Positions 1-10,408 of a stretch of 64,000 bases of DNA are shown here, one piece after another; within the stretch, counting starts at the first letter, position 1, and the number at the start of each line of letters is the position of its first letter. The notes beneath the pieces were generated by a model. It saw only the letters and a list, made by a program, of their open reading frames with translations. It was not told the DNA's origin and did no database searches. This stretch comes from a virus: positions 62,001 to 126,000 of IMG/VR virus record IMGVR_UViG_3300010885_020782; one strand, 5' to 3'. The position numbers and the translations under genes are program-made.

Positions 1-3000
1 GGAACTAGTTCTGGAATTTCAGGAAGAATTAAATTATCAAACTGGTCTACGTTGTAAACCTGTAGGAATGAAGAAGATGATTTTCTAAAGTATGCAACTT
101 CAGTAGTATCTTTTCCAGCAGCATCTTTTTTAAATACTGGCCCACCTGGCTGATAAAGAAGAATGTCAGTTGGCTTAGCGCCATCCTTCAACACTCCTCC
201 CATTTCGGAGGCTTGCTTCTTACCTAACCAGCGATTGCTTGAGAAGCCACCGCGGTCTTGAGCATATGCCAAGATGAATAAGTTAATGCCGTTATATTGC
301 TTCTTTGTTAAAGGATTAAATGGAAGGCTGCCAAGCATTGCTTTCCACTTTGCTTCCCAAGGAAGAACGCCATTTTCAATATCAGCAAATATGTCATCAA
401 GAAGTTGTTGCTTTATATCTTCAACTTTCTTTTCTTTCCATGCTTTCTTGTCGTCGTCAGAGAACTTAGTTTTCTTTACGACTTCTTTTTGCTCTGGCAA
501 ATCTTCTTCAGAAGGTGTAGCCTGGTTTAAACGAGTTCCTTCAGATGAAGAAGGAGTTTCGGTTGACTCTTCGTATTCTAATTTAGGAGGTCTTTGATTT
601 CTAGGTCCTTCAAATGCCTTTGGAATCTCTCCATTAGGGCCAACAGGGAATACGTTGTTTGCTTGCCACTTACGAATAACTCCATTTGGATGCTCTTCTG
701 AAGGTGGGAATTGAACAAAGATAAAGTCTAGATATACAACACCATCACGAACATCTCCACCATGCTTTTGGTCGCCAGAGAAGTTAATAACTGTTCCAAC
801 CTGGTTTCCAACCTTGTCACGGAAGTTCTGAGAAACGTGAACTACTCGTGTAGCCTCTGCAAATCCAACTTCATCTGCTGGCTTTAATTGATTACCCATA
901 CGGTCTTCATAACGACCAGCATTGGCACGAGCCTGTGGATTAAGTTTTACAGCAGCATCAACAATTACGCGGTCACTGTAGCGAGAACTTCTCTTTCCAT
1001 AACCACGGCCTTTTCTCTTGCTCTTTTCAGCATCTTCTGGCGCGGCTGCTCTCTTGTTTGCTTCCTCTGTTGTCTGGTCTTCAATGCCAGGACGACGTGG
1101 GTTTGTGATGTCAGAGCCTTTGTCAAATTTACGCTCGTAAATGTTTCCGTCTCGTGGGTCACGAACGCGGAATAGCAACTTACCTTTTTCAGTTGGATGT
1201 TGATAAATCTCAACAATTTCTTCATAAACTTTATTAACATTGTGCTTAATAAAGTCACCAACCTGTAGGTCTTTTGCATCTGTATTAGGGAGCAAACCTG
1301 TAGAATCAAGAATAGCATCGTTACTGATACGAATTGCATCCAACTCTGCTTGACGCTCTGGACTAACCTTGCGTGGTTTAGAAGACTTCTTTCCTAAATC
1401 TTCAGGAACTTCTGCTGAAGAATATGCATCTGCTGAACGACTAATGAACTCGCGTCCACTTGATTCTGCTTCTGAGCGAGAGGTGTGAACTGTCTTTTGG
1501 ACATCAATAACATCTCCATCTGAATCTATAAGAGCAGAGTCTGATGTGTATTCAGGCTTATCTTTATCTGGAGATGATGGAGTAATTTGAATGTCTCCAG
1601 TAAATCCACCAGGCAAATCTGAGATTTCAACACGCTGAGGAGCACTGTCAGCGTTGGCTGGAACTGTTCCACGAGATACAGGAGTATCTTCTTGCTTAGT
1701 GGCTTCTTCGCCTTGCTCCTTGGCTTTCTGTGCCTCTGTAGAACGAACATGGTCTTGAATAAGAGCCTTACCTTCAGCCTCAGCGCCTTCACGAGTGCGA
1801 TATGAGTCTTCTACCTGATATGCAACATCCCCGTTGTCATCAAAGAATGTAGCAACCATCTTGTATCTACCATCTTCTGATGGCTCAACCTTAACAGTTG
1901 CACTTCCTGTAGAAACTGGAACGTATTGATTAGATGACTCACCGTCAGTGGCACTGTCATTAATTGGAGAATCTGTCGTATCTTCTGGAAGAAGCAAGTC
2001 ATCTGGATTCTTAGGACGACGAACGCCATCCATCTTTGTTGGAGCCCAGTATTCAACCATGTGAATCTCGCCGTTTTCAAGGTCAGCGCGATATGCACGA
2101 ACTCGTCCTGCTTGGAATCCAAAGTCTTCACCAGCGCGAACTGCAACAACTTGATACATACGGTCTCCGCTAGCAGATGCCATAAAGTCACCTGGTAGAA
2201 GGTCTTTCATACGAATATCTTCACGAGGAAGTAGTGTTGTATTTGCATCATCTACTGCCCACTCACGAGGCATCAACTTCATCTTGCCCTGTGGATATGT
2301 TCCAGCACCCTCAAAGTCAATAACTGCTGGCTCTGTAGATGTCTCACTCTTTTCAGATTCTTGCTGACCATCTGGGTTTGGCTTTGCAGCACCCTTTGCA
2401 TCATCAATAACTTTATCTAAATCAACTTTCTTTCCAGCAAGTGCATCTTGGAATGCTTTAGCAGCAGCAAAGTCAGCCATCTTTTGTTCGTAGTCAGCCA
2501 TAGCAGTCTGGAACTCTGTTTGAGCATTTTCCCAATCGGCTTGACGAGCATCTACATCAAATGTATCTGCGCCAGTCTTTTCCTTACTTGCTTGGTCAGC
2601 AAGTTTAGTAAAGAGTTGTGCAGTTGCTTCAGAATCATAATCAGCAGAGTGCGCTCTTTCTAAATCAATTCCAAAGTGTGCAGCAAGACTTGTAAGTTTA
2701 TTGTCTTTTTCACCGTTGTATACATAAGTAGGTGCAGATGCATCATCTTTAAGAACATCTCGCGCAATAGGCAGTGTATCTAAAAGACCAGCAGGTGAGT
2801 ATGGTGTGCCATGCTTATCTGCCATACGACGAGCAACTTCATCATCAAAGACCATGTTGTGTGCAGCAAGAAGAGGATTCTCTCCAGCCCAAGCAGCGAA
2901 CTGCTCGTGTGCACTCTTCTGGTCAGGCTGAGAGGCTAAGAACTCGTCTGTAAGTTTTTCTCCATCGCCATTAACAGCGTTTGGCTTACCAGCAGTATCT

Positions 3001-6000
3001 CTTGAAGCATAGGTTCCTTCAATAGAACGACCTGGATTCATAAATACATTAAATCGGTCAACAATTTTTCCATTAACAACTTTTACAGCGCCTAGTTGCC
3101 ATGGCTCATTGCCATCAGCAGCATCTACGCCAGTTGTTTCATAATCAAAGAAAATAATTTCTCGGTCTTTAATAAGTTCACGGAACTTATCCCAATCGCC
3201 ACCTGCTTCACGAGCAATAGCAGCAAACTCGCCTTGGAACGCTGGCATTGTTGGTGAGCGAGGAGACTTTGGCTTCTTTACAACTGTTGCTTTAGTTGCA
3301 GTAGCGTCGGCTGTATCAGAGTCAGTTGCGGATGGCTCAATAGTTGGAAGTTCTTTTGGAACTTCCCACTTAGATGCAACATCAGCAATTTCTTTTTCAT
3401 ACTCTGCACGCTTAGCAGGGTCTTTATCTGGAACCCAGTTTCCCTTAGCGTTTGTCTTAGATGGTTGATGAATTTCTGGAAGTTCACCCTTTGCAGGTGC
3501 TTCAACATTTCTAATTACATCAATGTCAGTTCCGACTTTCCATTCCTTACGCTGTGAAACGTGTCCTGGATAGTAACCTTCAACGCTAACAAATCCTGGC
3601 TTTGTTGTCTCGTCTGTAAAGGTGCGCTCAATAACAAAGTGACCCTTTTCTGGCTTAGCAGAAACATCACCTGGTTGTAGGTCAGCAGCCTTAACACGAA
3701 CTTGATGTGGAGCCTTTGTATTGTCTTTATTTGTTGGGTCTTCAAAACGAGCAATCGCTTCTGCTTTTCTTGCGTTGTATTCTTCCCACGCTGCATCAAG
3801 TCTTGCTTGGTCTTCTGGCTTAGACATAGCCCATTTGCCATCTTTGTTTTTATATGGCTTACCAAAGTCTTTTGCAAATGGCTTGCTAAGTTCTGGCAAG
3901 TCTCCCTTTTCAGGAGCCTGTGCACCACGAATAACAGTCATTTCTGTAGAAGCGTTCCACTTCTTTGTATTTTGTGTAACGTGTCCTGGATAGTAACCAG
4001 CAATCTCTAACTTGCTTGGGTCTCCTGGGAAAGGTCCACCAACAGATTCAATTACAAAGTGGTCATCAGCAGTAATATCACCAGGCTGTAAATCAGAAAC
4101 CTTAGACACAATGCGATAAGGACCAGTTACGTTATCTGGCTCTAAGTTTGGAGACTTAGGGGATGCCTCAATACCATCTGGGATTTCTTGTTCAGATGAG
4201 ACTTCAAAGTCAGAATCTAAGAAACCATCAAGTTGCTTTTGTAAACGAGCCATATCTTCATCATCAAGATATTGCTGCTCTTCCTGGGTCTTTGGAGTAG
4301 AGCCTTGCTGAGCCATCATGTCCTCAACAAGTTTGATGCCTTCTGCATTACTTACACCAATATCTGTAACTCTATCAAAAAACTCACGCTCTTCTGGAGT
4401 CATAATGCTTCTAGGGAAAGATTGACCATTAATGCTTGTACCCTTACGAAGAGCACTTAGAAGAGAGTCTAAAAATCCTTCACTAATATTTGGATTCTTA
4501 GGTGGAGTAGGGGTCTCTACAGCAATAGGTGCAGAAGGTGCAGCAGGTGCAGTTTGAAGTGTTGCAATCTCATCTGCAATTGTCTTCGAGATGGATTCAA
4601 CAACTGCACGCTCTTCATCAGATACGTCATTTCTCATATCAGGATTTTCTAGTGCATGAAGAATATCTTTAAGAGTCTCTAATTTATCTACAGGTGCATT
4701 CATCTTAGAAGATGATGACTCATAGTGATTAGGGTTGTAGAAGAGGTTCTTAGCAACGCTTATTGCGTCACCTGGGCTTGGAGCATATCGGTAGCCGTCA
4801 TACTCACGGCGATATAGCGCTTCATCGGCATCATAAAAATCTCCAGGAATATTTTCATCTCCAGATTGAGTGCTTGACTGCATATCTGTGTAGAAGTCTC
4901 CGCTATCTGCCCATGCAAAAAAGCGAGCAAATGCTTCAGGATTTTTACGAACTAGTTCTTCAAACTCTGGAACTACAGTTCCATCTTTGATTACTTGGTC
5001 AATGTCATAAATACCTTCGTATGCTGGGTCAAGAGGGTCGGCAGGTCCTCGTGGAGGCTCTTTCTCAGCGGGCTTCTTTGTATAACTCTCACGCTGCCAC
5101 TTACGATGAGCAGCAATAATTTTTTTGTTCTCTTCAATTTCTTGTTCTGGTGTGACAATCTTTGCAATTGGCTGTTCTTGACCGACAACTTCTTGCTTCT
5201 GTCCTTCAAAGCCTTCATCTGCAATTTTCTTAGTAAGAGCGTTTGTATCTACGCCTTGTAGTTGCAATGCATCACGAACTGCTTCGCCTGGAACATCTGC
5301 AACAAACTCTTCACCAGAGTCTGTCTTAAGTGAAATCTTTGCAGTTCCTGGAATGTCATTACCTGGCTCAAGAGCGCGAGTAAATTCTTTTTCTAGTTCT
5401 GGTGTAGGAATGTTCTGTGCAATAAATACAGGGTTGTCACTAAAACCTTCTGGAAGGTTAGGGTCTGGATTTTCTGCTGTTACTTTCTTCCACGCAGCGT
5501 ATGGTTCTGGGCTAAGGGATGCGTAGCCAATAGGCATTTCAACTTGTTCATTCTTTGGAAGGTAAGGAGTGTGGTCCTCTGATTCCATAAAGCGAGCAAG
5601 TTCGCTCTCTGACAAACCTTCTAGAAGTACAGGAAGTGGAGCAGCATCAAACTTTTCTGCATCAAATGCAGGTTCTTCTGTTGCTGGCTCAATGTCTGGG
5701 CCAAGTTCTTTTGTCTCACGGATAAATGCTTTATCAAGTTCAGGAGTTGGCTCCGAGATAGTTTCTTGCTTGCGTGAGGCAATAAGATTATCTTCGTTTT
5801 CAGATGTTCCAAGTTGCTTGTCGTAAATGCGGGCAACTTCTAACTCTGGGTCTCCGCCCATTTCTTGAAGTGCAAGGTAAAGATTTTCAACAGGAACTAA
5901 TTGTTCTCCATCATAAGTATCAATGTTTCCGTAGCCAGTAGCGTTCTGACCTTCCTTCTTAGGAAGAAGTCCTTCTTCCATAGCGGCAATAAGGTCGCGC

Positions 6001-7361
6001 TCATCTGCATTCTGTGCAATTACTGTTGGGTCTTCGTATGACTCTTCAATGTCTGCATCAGGGTCTTTAGAAATCTTGTAAGCGCCTTCAGGGTAGTTGA
6101 AAGCAAACTTTTTAGGGAACGCATCTCTAGCAGGGCCTTTTGCTTTTCCATCTTTATCTAACTCTACTACTTGAATATTTTCATCAGGGTTAGGAAGTTT
6201 TACACGACGCTCATCTTCTTCTCGTTCTTTTTTTCTTTTGGCGTCTGTTTTTTTAGAACTTTCCTCAAGTTCTTCATCCCAAGCATTAATTCCATCAAAT
6301 GCATCTTCCCAATCGCTAAAATTACCAATCTCTTGCGATGAGCCACTCATAAACTCAAATTCAACATTTAAAGAGCCGTCTTCGGCTTTTCTAACAACAA
6401 TCCCAGCATTCTTTTCATCAATGCCTTGCCACTTATTTTCACCAACTTTTTTGAAACCAGCAGGTGAATCAACAAACTTTAAATCTGCTTCATTGATAAT
6501 TACATCATTGTCTTCTGAAGAAACTTTTGCAGGAACTGGCGAGAAACCGTCCTTTGTAGGATTGATAATTGCAGAGATAAACTCACCCTTAGATGCAGGG
6601 ATATTTGCAATACGACCATCTGGAAGTTCTACTTGAACATCATCACCATCAGGACCATCTGCAATAGGACGACCTGTAAGGCTACGAACTTGTCCATCTT
6701 TAGCCATACGAATAAGAGCACGCATACCGCCACCCATAAAAGCAAACTGACCGAAGCGGTCACGACGCTGTAAGCGAGCACGAAGAGAACGTTCTGCTGA
6801 AGAGTTTCCATCAGCAGTAAGAGATACAAGAATGTCTTGTGGAACTGAGCCCTGTGGAAGAGATGCAAGAACTGCTGAGTAATAAGAGTGTTCTACAGAA
6901 CCAGGAGTTGCTGTATATGCAGAGGCAACAATTGACTTTACTTTTTCGTTAGTGATGCGTGAATCATCGGCATACCAGTTTGCTCGTGCTGAAATAAGAG
7001 CAGATGCTGTAAGTGTGTTCATCTTTGTTGAGCGTGGGTGCGCTACAGGGAGAAGGTCAGTATGGCTTGGCTTAATCGCAGCGACTTTATTGTTTTGAAG
7101 AAGTGTCACATATTGTGAAAGGTCCTTCATTGCGATGTGCTCGCGGATTGAGAATGGTAAATCTTTTGTTGCAACAAGTGAGCGGTGGACAACTGCAAAC
7201 GCAGCACCACGAGTTAGGCGACGAGATGTAGATGCTTCAGCATTAGTTGAGTCAATAAACTCAATAACCTTCTCACGCAAATAGGCAGCCTGTTTGAAGG
7301 TGCTGGCCTGTGCTCCATTAGGAGAGATGGCATAACCAAAGCGACGCACTACTCTACTCAT
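1..7361 (-). CDS. Giant virion-associated protein with DEDDh nuclease and ArdC-like domains (3' end off window)
   Basis: One reading frame stays open from the ATG at 7361 to the left edge, giving 2,453 visible residues. The N-terminus has a basic segment ending DLLPVAHP that echoes the next gene upstream. Low-complexity acidic linkers follow. Repeated modules built on DLQPGD...YYPGHV lie near residues 1088 and 1224, with weaker relatives near 1719 and 2030. Residues about 1395-1585 form a DEDDh exonuclease domain: FDYETTG (D1406, E1408), AAHNMVFDD (D1506/D1507) and HSADYD (H1571, D1576). The last 140 visible residues match an ArdC N-terminal single-strand-binding antirestriction domain (GVLPWEAKW, YNGINLFIL, WLGKKQASEMGG). 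Its ATG overlaps the upstream stop (TAATG). Position next to portal and head genes suggests a protein packaged and ejected with the DNA; that role is inference. The C-terminal part lies outside the window. Confidence 0.85.
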   Translation of the reverse strand, partial: MSRVVRRFGYAISPNGAQASTFKQAAYLREKVIEFIDSTNAEASTSRRLTRGAAFAVVHRSLVATKDLPFSIREHIAMKDLSQYVTLLQNNKVAAIKPSHTDLLPVAHPRSTKMNTLTASALISARANWYADDSRITNEKVKSIVASAYTATPGSVEHSYYSAVLASLPQGSVPQDILVSLTADGNSSAERSLRARLQRRDRFGQFAFMGGGMRALIRMAKDGQVRSLTGRPIADGPDGDDVQVELPDGRIANIPASKGEFISAIINPTKDGFSPVPAKVSSEDNDVIINEADLKFVDSPAGFKKVGENKWQGIDEKNAGIVVRKAEDGSLNVEFEFMSGSSQEIGNFSDWEDAFDGINAWDEELEESSKKTDAKRKKEREEDERRVKLPNPDENIQVVELDKDGKAKGPARDAFPKKFAFNYPEGAYKISKDPDADIEESYEDPTVIAQNADERDLIAAMEEGLLPKKEGQNATGYGNIDTYDGEQLVPVENLYLALQEMGGDPELEVARIYDKQLGTSENEDNLIASRKQETISEPTPELDKAFIRETKELGPDIEPATEEPAFDAEKFDAAPLPVLLEGLSESELARFMESEDHTPYLPKNEQVEMPIGYASLSPEPYAAWKKVTAENPDPNLPEGFSDNPVFIAQNIPTPELEKEFTRALEPGNDIPGTAKISLKTDSGEEFVADVPGEAVRDALQLQGVDTNALTKKIADEGFEGQKQEVVGQEQPIAKIVTPEQEIEENKKIIAAHRKWQRESYTKKPAEKEPPRGPADPLDPAYEGIYDIDQVIKDGTVVPEFEELVRKNPEAFARFFAWADSGDFYTDMQSSTQSGDENIPGDFYDADEALYRREYDGYRYAPSPGDAISVAKNLFYNPNHYESSSSKMNAPVDKLETLKDILHALENPDMRNDVSDEERAVVESISKTIADEIATLQTAPAAPSAPIAVETPTPPKNPNISEGFLDSLLSALRKGTSINGQSFPRSIMTPEEREFFDRVTDIGVSNAEGIKLVEDMMAQQGSTPKTQEEQQYLDDEDMARLQKQLDGFLDSDFEVSSEQEIPDGIEASPKSPNLEPDNVTGPYRIVSKVSDLQPGDITADDHFVIESVGGPFPGDPSKLEIAGYYPGHVTQNTKKWNASTEMTVIRGAQAPEKGDLPELSKPFAKDFGKPYKNKDGKWAMSKPEDQARLDAAWEEYNARKAEAIARFEDPTNKDNTKAPHQVRVKAADLQPGDVSAKPEKGHFVIERTFTDETTKPGFVSVEGYYPGHVSQRKEWKVGTDIDVIRNVEAPAKGELPEIHQPSKTNAKGNWVPDKDPAKRAEYEKEIADVASKWEVPKELPTIEPSATDSDTADATATKATVVKKPKSPRSPTMPAFQGEFAAIAREAGGDWDKFRELIKDREIIFFDYETTGVDAADGNEPWQLGAVKVVNGKIVDRFNVFMNPGRSIEGTYASRDTAGKPNAVNGDGEKLTDEFLASQPDQKSAHEQFAAWAGENPLLAAHNMVFDDEVARRMADKHGTPYSPAGLLDTLPIARDVLKDDASAPTYVYNGEKDNKLTSLAAHFGIDLERAHSADYDSEATAQLFTKLADQASKEKTGADTFDVDARQADWENAQTEFQTAMADYEQKMADFAAAKAFQDALAGKKVDLDKVIDDAKGAAKPNPDGQQESEKSETSTEPAVIDFEGAGTYPQGKMKLMPREWAVDDANTTLLPREDIRMKDLLPGDFMASASGDRMYQVVAVRAGEDFGFQAGRVRAYRADLENGEIHMVEYWAPTKMDGVRRPKNPDDLLLPEDTTDSPINDSATDGESSNQYVPVSTGSATVKVEPSEDGRYKMVATFFDDNGDVAYQVEDSYRTREGAEAEGKALIQDHVRSTEAQKAKEQGEEATKQEDTPVSRGTVPANADSAPQRVEISDLPGGFTGDIQITPSSPDKDKPEYTSDSALIDSDGDVIDVQKTVHTSRSEAESSGREFISRSADAYSSAEVPEDLGKKSSKPRKVSPERQAELDAIRISNDAILDSTGLLPNTDAKDLQVGDFIKHNVNKVYEEIVEIYQHPTEKGKLLFRVRDPRDGNIYERKFDKGSDITNPRRPGIEDQTTEEANKRAAAPEDAEKSKRKGRGYGKRSSRYSDRVIVDAAVKLNPQARANAGRYEDRMGNQLKPADEVGFAEATRVVHVSQNFRDKVGNQVGTVINFSGDQKHGGDVRDGVVYLDFIFVQFPPSEEHPNGVIRKWQANNVFPVGPNGEIPKAFEGPRNQRPPKLEYEESTETPSSSEGTRLNQATPSEEDLPEQKEVVKKTKFSDDDKKAWKEKKVEDIKQQLLDDIFADIENGVLPWEAKWKAMLGSLPFNPLTKKQYNGINLFILAYAQDRGGFSSNRWLGKKQASEMGGVLKDGAKPTDILLYQPGGPVFKKDAAGKDTTEVAYFRKSSSSFLQVYNVDQFDNLILPEIPELV

Positions 7362-8182
7362 TATTCGCCGTCCTCCTCAAGGATTGGAAGTAAATTTCCA
7401 TCAAGACTGTCTTGTCCAAAAGATGCAAGCATCCCTGCTCGCATAAATGGGTCATCTCCATTACGCACTGCACGAAGCCAAGATGCGCGAATGGCGCTCT
7501 CTGCTTCATACCCATAACCAGAAAACTCAGCCATAGCAATGATTGCTTCTTCTGGATATTGATAATCTTCTCTTGTTCCTAGTGTAACTAACAATTCTTC
7601 TTCGTAATCTGAATCCAAAGCAGAAGCCTTTACACCTCGTGAACTCTTTGGATGGGCTGCTGGAAGCAAATCATTATCTGTCTTGTATGCAGAGTTTGAT
7701 GGCTTGCCAGACTTTAATAGTTTAAGAAATGCATTGACGCGGCCCATAGCCCACTGATTACGGTTCATACCTGGGCGATGCGATACAGAAAATGCTCCTG
7801 CACCACGGCGATATACAGCCTTAAGCATTCCAAGTGTTGCTTTGCGGCCTTCAGGTGCTTTTGCATTGTGAGTCTTAACTTTTTCTGCCAAAGATGCTTC
7901 TGTTGCTTTACTAAATACAACTTTCTTAGAACCAGATGCAGAGCCCTTTTCATTTTTATCTGAGCCCTTAATCTGGTCTTTCTTTGGTGCAGATGTTTGA
8001 GAAATAGTTTTTTTACTAGCAAACTCTGAATTATCTGAAGCATCAACAGGAACGCAGTTAGGAACCATTTTTCCATCTTTTTCTTTCATTCCAACTTGCT
8101 TATAGCCGTCCCAGCAAGGACCGTTGTTAGAGGCAGCAGTAATTACTGCGTTATCTATATCATCAATCCATTTTTGTGCCAT
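7361..8182 (-). CDS. Phage head-region protein with conserved CWDGYKQVGMK motif
   Basis: This 273-residue protein starts with a motif seen in many phage structural-region proteins (NGPCWDGYKQVGMK, then MVPNCVP, residues 19-45). A central basic module, about residues 115-180, contains YRRGAGAFSVSHRPG, NQWAMGRVNAFL and DNDLLPAAHP. The tail is acidic. The basic module is echoed at the N-terminus of the giant protein just downstream, so the two probably share a partner such as DNA, portal or capsid. It sits between the Dps-like gene and the giant gene with 1-2 nt spacing, so it is almost certainly co-transcribed with the portal. A role in capsid assembly or as an ejected protein is inference; no catalytic motif is visible. 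Confidence 0.75.
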   Translation of the reverse strand: MAQKWIDDIDNAVITAASNNGPCWDGYKQVGMKEKDGKMVPNCVPVDASDNSEFASKKTISQTSAPKKDQIKGSDKNEKGSASGSKKVVFSKATEASLAEKVKTHNAKAPEGRKATLGMLKAVYRRGAGAFSVSHRPGMNRNQWAMGRVNAFLKLLKSGKPSNSAYKTDNDLLPAAHPKSSRGVKASALDSDYEEELLVTLGTREDYQYPEEAIIAMAEFSGYGYEAESAIRASWLRAVRNGDDPFMRAGMLASFGQDSLDGNLLPILEEDGE

Positions 8183-8183
8183 T

Positions 8184-8657
8184 TTAGAATCCTTGTCCTA
8201 CTGAATCTTCTGCTGTGAGGTATGCATTTAACTGCCAGCGCCACTTTTGGTGCATATCAATACGCTCTGCAAGTAGGTTTGCAATTCCTTGTTCGTTAGA
8301 ATCATTTGCAGCAGCAAAAGCGTTATTTAAAGAAGTAAGCATTGTGTCGTTAGCATCGTAAAGGTCTTTGCACATTGCCATAGCGTTCTGGCCAACCTCT
8401 GTATCCTGAATATCAGACATACGAGCAAACTCAACAAGACGATATGGAGCAACAGCGCCCATCTTACGAATACTTTCTGCAATTGGGTCTAGAGAGCCAT
8501 AAACATCTTCGTAGATTGATGCAAAGAAGTCATGGAACTGTGAGAAGTCATTACCAACAACATTCCAGTGATGCCCGTGAGCCTTGAAATACATTACAAC
8601 GGCATTGCTAAGTGAATTAGCAAGACTATTTACTACTTCTGGCTTCTCTACGTTCAT
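8184..8657 (-). CDS. Dps-like ferritin-family protein
   Basis: The 157 residues match the Dps/ferritin-like four-helix family in length and pattern. HGHHWNVVG, a following FHDFFASIYEDVY and DPIAESIRKMGA supply the usual His, His, Asp and Glu ferroxidase ligands. Dps proteins oxidise iron, store it and protect DNA. The gene is embedded between portal and head genes and preceded by AAGGAG six bases before the ATG. In several actinophages and cyanophages a Dps-like protein is found in this structural position, so a virion-associated or DNA-protecting role is plausible. Which role applies here is not visible from sequence. Confidence 0.85.
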   Translation of the reverse strand: MNVEKPEVVNSLANSLSNAVVMYFKAHGHHWNVVGNDFSQFHDFFASIYEDVYGSLDPIAESIRKMGAVAPYRLVEFARMSDIQDTEVGQNAMAMCKDLYDANDTMLTSLNNAFAAANDSNEQGIANLLAERIDMHQKWRWQLNAYLTAEDSVGQGF

Positions 8658-8659
8658 TG

Positions 8660-10408
8660 TTATTCTCCTTCTGGTGCTGGTGCTTGTTCACCAGTTGCTT
8701 GGTCAAGAATTTGTTGGATATCTGTCGGGATAGGTGCAACTGATGCCGCCTGTTGTGCTTGCTTAACAGCATCCATAATCTCTGGAGCAAGTGCTTGAAG
8801 CATTGCCTCAGTAAGTTCAGGTGTAATTGCTCCACGCTCAGACAAAAGACGAAGCGCCATTTCATTTGAAGTAGGTGCATCTGCTGCTGAGAAACCGTGA
8901 GCACGACGCCATGCATCAAGTGAGATTGCATTACGGTCTAGACCACTATCTGCATCTGCTGCACGGTCATTGCGTGTTGCAACTGCTGATGGGTCATACC
9001 AAATAACAATCTTCTCAACATCGGTGACGCTATATCCCTGTGCAATAAGGTATGGGCGAAGATAAACAACTGTAAGAGCATCGCAGATGAGCAACATCAT
9101 TGGCTCAATGTGTGCCTTATACAGTGCTTCATCAATCTGAAGTGCGTTTGAATACTTAACGTTTGCAAGTCCTGTTACAACATCCTTTGGAACGTCTAGT
9201 CCTTGAAGGATTCTTTCTAGAACACGGTCTGAACGCTCTGCAAGTGATGGGTCAAATGAACGCTCGAACTTAAATTGCTTAATCTTGTCGCCAAGTTCTG
9301 CTGGACCACGAATAATAAGTGGAACAACTGCTGATGCTGACTCTTCATCACGAATTGGAGTCGTCATAGCATCAATTAATTGCTCTTCAAACTCATCCTC
9401 TGCCTCCTCGGCAGTAAAGTTTGGATTCAATTCATTATCTGAATCGTATGGCTGGTCTGGGTCGCCCTGTGCAGCAACTGATAAACCATCTGGAAGATAA
9501 AGTGCGCCAGCATTTAGGCGAGAGCGTGCTGTTGCACGGAATGTGCGGTTAAGAAGTAAAAGTTCTGCACACATATCAAGCAAACCGCGAAGTGATGAAT
9601 CTGCTTCGTCTGAGTAGCGTGGGTGTGAGCGCCAGATGCGTCCTACAAATGCATTCTTTGAAAGACGATTTGTTGCGTTGTTCTGATTCTGTCCGCCAGA
9701 AGATTGCTCACGGCGACCAATGATATTAAATCCACCACGAGCATCTGCCATAACTTCATCAACGGAACGAATATCCCAAGACTCAGGTAATCCTGAACCT
9801 GGACGCTCTGGCATTTGAACTAAGTAACATTCACCAGCAACTGAAAGATTAAGTGCTGCATCTTTAAGAAGACCAGCCTGTCCACCATATGCAGAATCAA
9901 GACGAGCAAGTGCACGTTCTGCTGCTGCTCCCAATCTTGGGTCAATCTGTGTAGATGACTTTACTGAAACTGGAGTTTCATGTGCATTCTCAATAACGGC
10001 AGAGTAAATACGAATACGAGATACAACAGATGCAACTAAGTTAAATGCATATTTGATTTCACCAATTGCGTCGTAATATTCCCAAGCCTCTGCTTGCCAT
10101 GCTGACGATGCAGCAGTGCGACGATGCTTAAACTGTTCGAACTCGCCCTTGTCATTAATCTTTACTTGGGCTGCTGCGGCAGTAAGTGTTCGTGGTGTTG
10201 AATAGTTAGCAGCCTGTGCTGAGTTTGGCTGAGATAAAAATACTGATGCTGCACCAGTTACTTTTGGTGTCTGACTTAAAACTACTTGACGAGAGCGACC
10301 TGTTTGTTTTGATTTATTAGTGCGCTTCTGTGGCTTTGCTTTAGGGGTGACGGGAGTAGAAACAACCTCGGCAGATTCGCCTTGTTCATCGCGCTTGAAA
10401 ACGCCCAC
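8660..10408 (-). CDS. Portal protein
   Basis: The 582-residue product has the layout of siphophage portal proteins: a variable basic N-terminus, the segment WEYYDAIGEIKYAFNLVAS near residue 108, a long alpha/beta core with LNLSVAGECYLV, and an acidic C-terminus. The portal forms the dodecameric ring through which DNA enters and leaves the head. The start is GTG at 10408, chosen because GAGGAG lies seven bases upstream and a 12-codon open frame ends immediately before it. It begins the portal, Dps-like, head protein and giant protein operon running leftward. Confidence 0.82.
   Translation of the reverse strand: MGVFKRDEQGESAEVVSTPVTPKAKPQKRTNKSKQTGRSRQVVLSQTPKVTGAASVFLSQPNSAQAANYSTPRTLTAAAAQVKINDKGEFEQFKHRRTAASSAWQAEAWEYYDAIGEIKYAFNLVASVVSRIRIYSAVIENAHETPVSVKSSTQIDPRLGAAAERALARLDSAYGGQAGLLKDAALNLSVAGECYLVQMPERPGSGLPESWDIRSVDEVMADARGGFNIIGRREQSSGGQNQNNATNRLSKNAFVGRIWRSHPRYSDEADSSLRGLLDMCAELLLLNRTFRATARSRLNAGALYLPDGLSVAAQGDPDQPYDSDNELNPNFTAEEAEDEFEEQLIDAMTTPIRDEESASAVVPLIIRGPAELGDKIKQFKFERSFDPSLAERSDRVLERILQGLDVPKDVVTGLANVKYSNALQIDEALYKAHIEPMMLLICDALTVVYLRPYLIAQGYSVTDVEKIVIWYDPSAVATRNDRAADADSGLDRNAISLDAWRRAHGFSAADAPTSNEMALRLLSERGAITPELTEAMLQALAPEIMDAVKQAQQAASVAPIPTDIQQILDQATGEQAPAPEGE

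Noticed and set aside
274-6868. Open frames in other frames and on the plus strand within 0-7 kb
   Set aside because: They overlap the giant minus-strand gene, have no ribosome binding sites and read as out-of-frame shadows.
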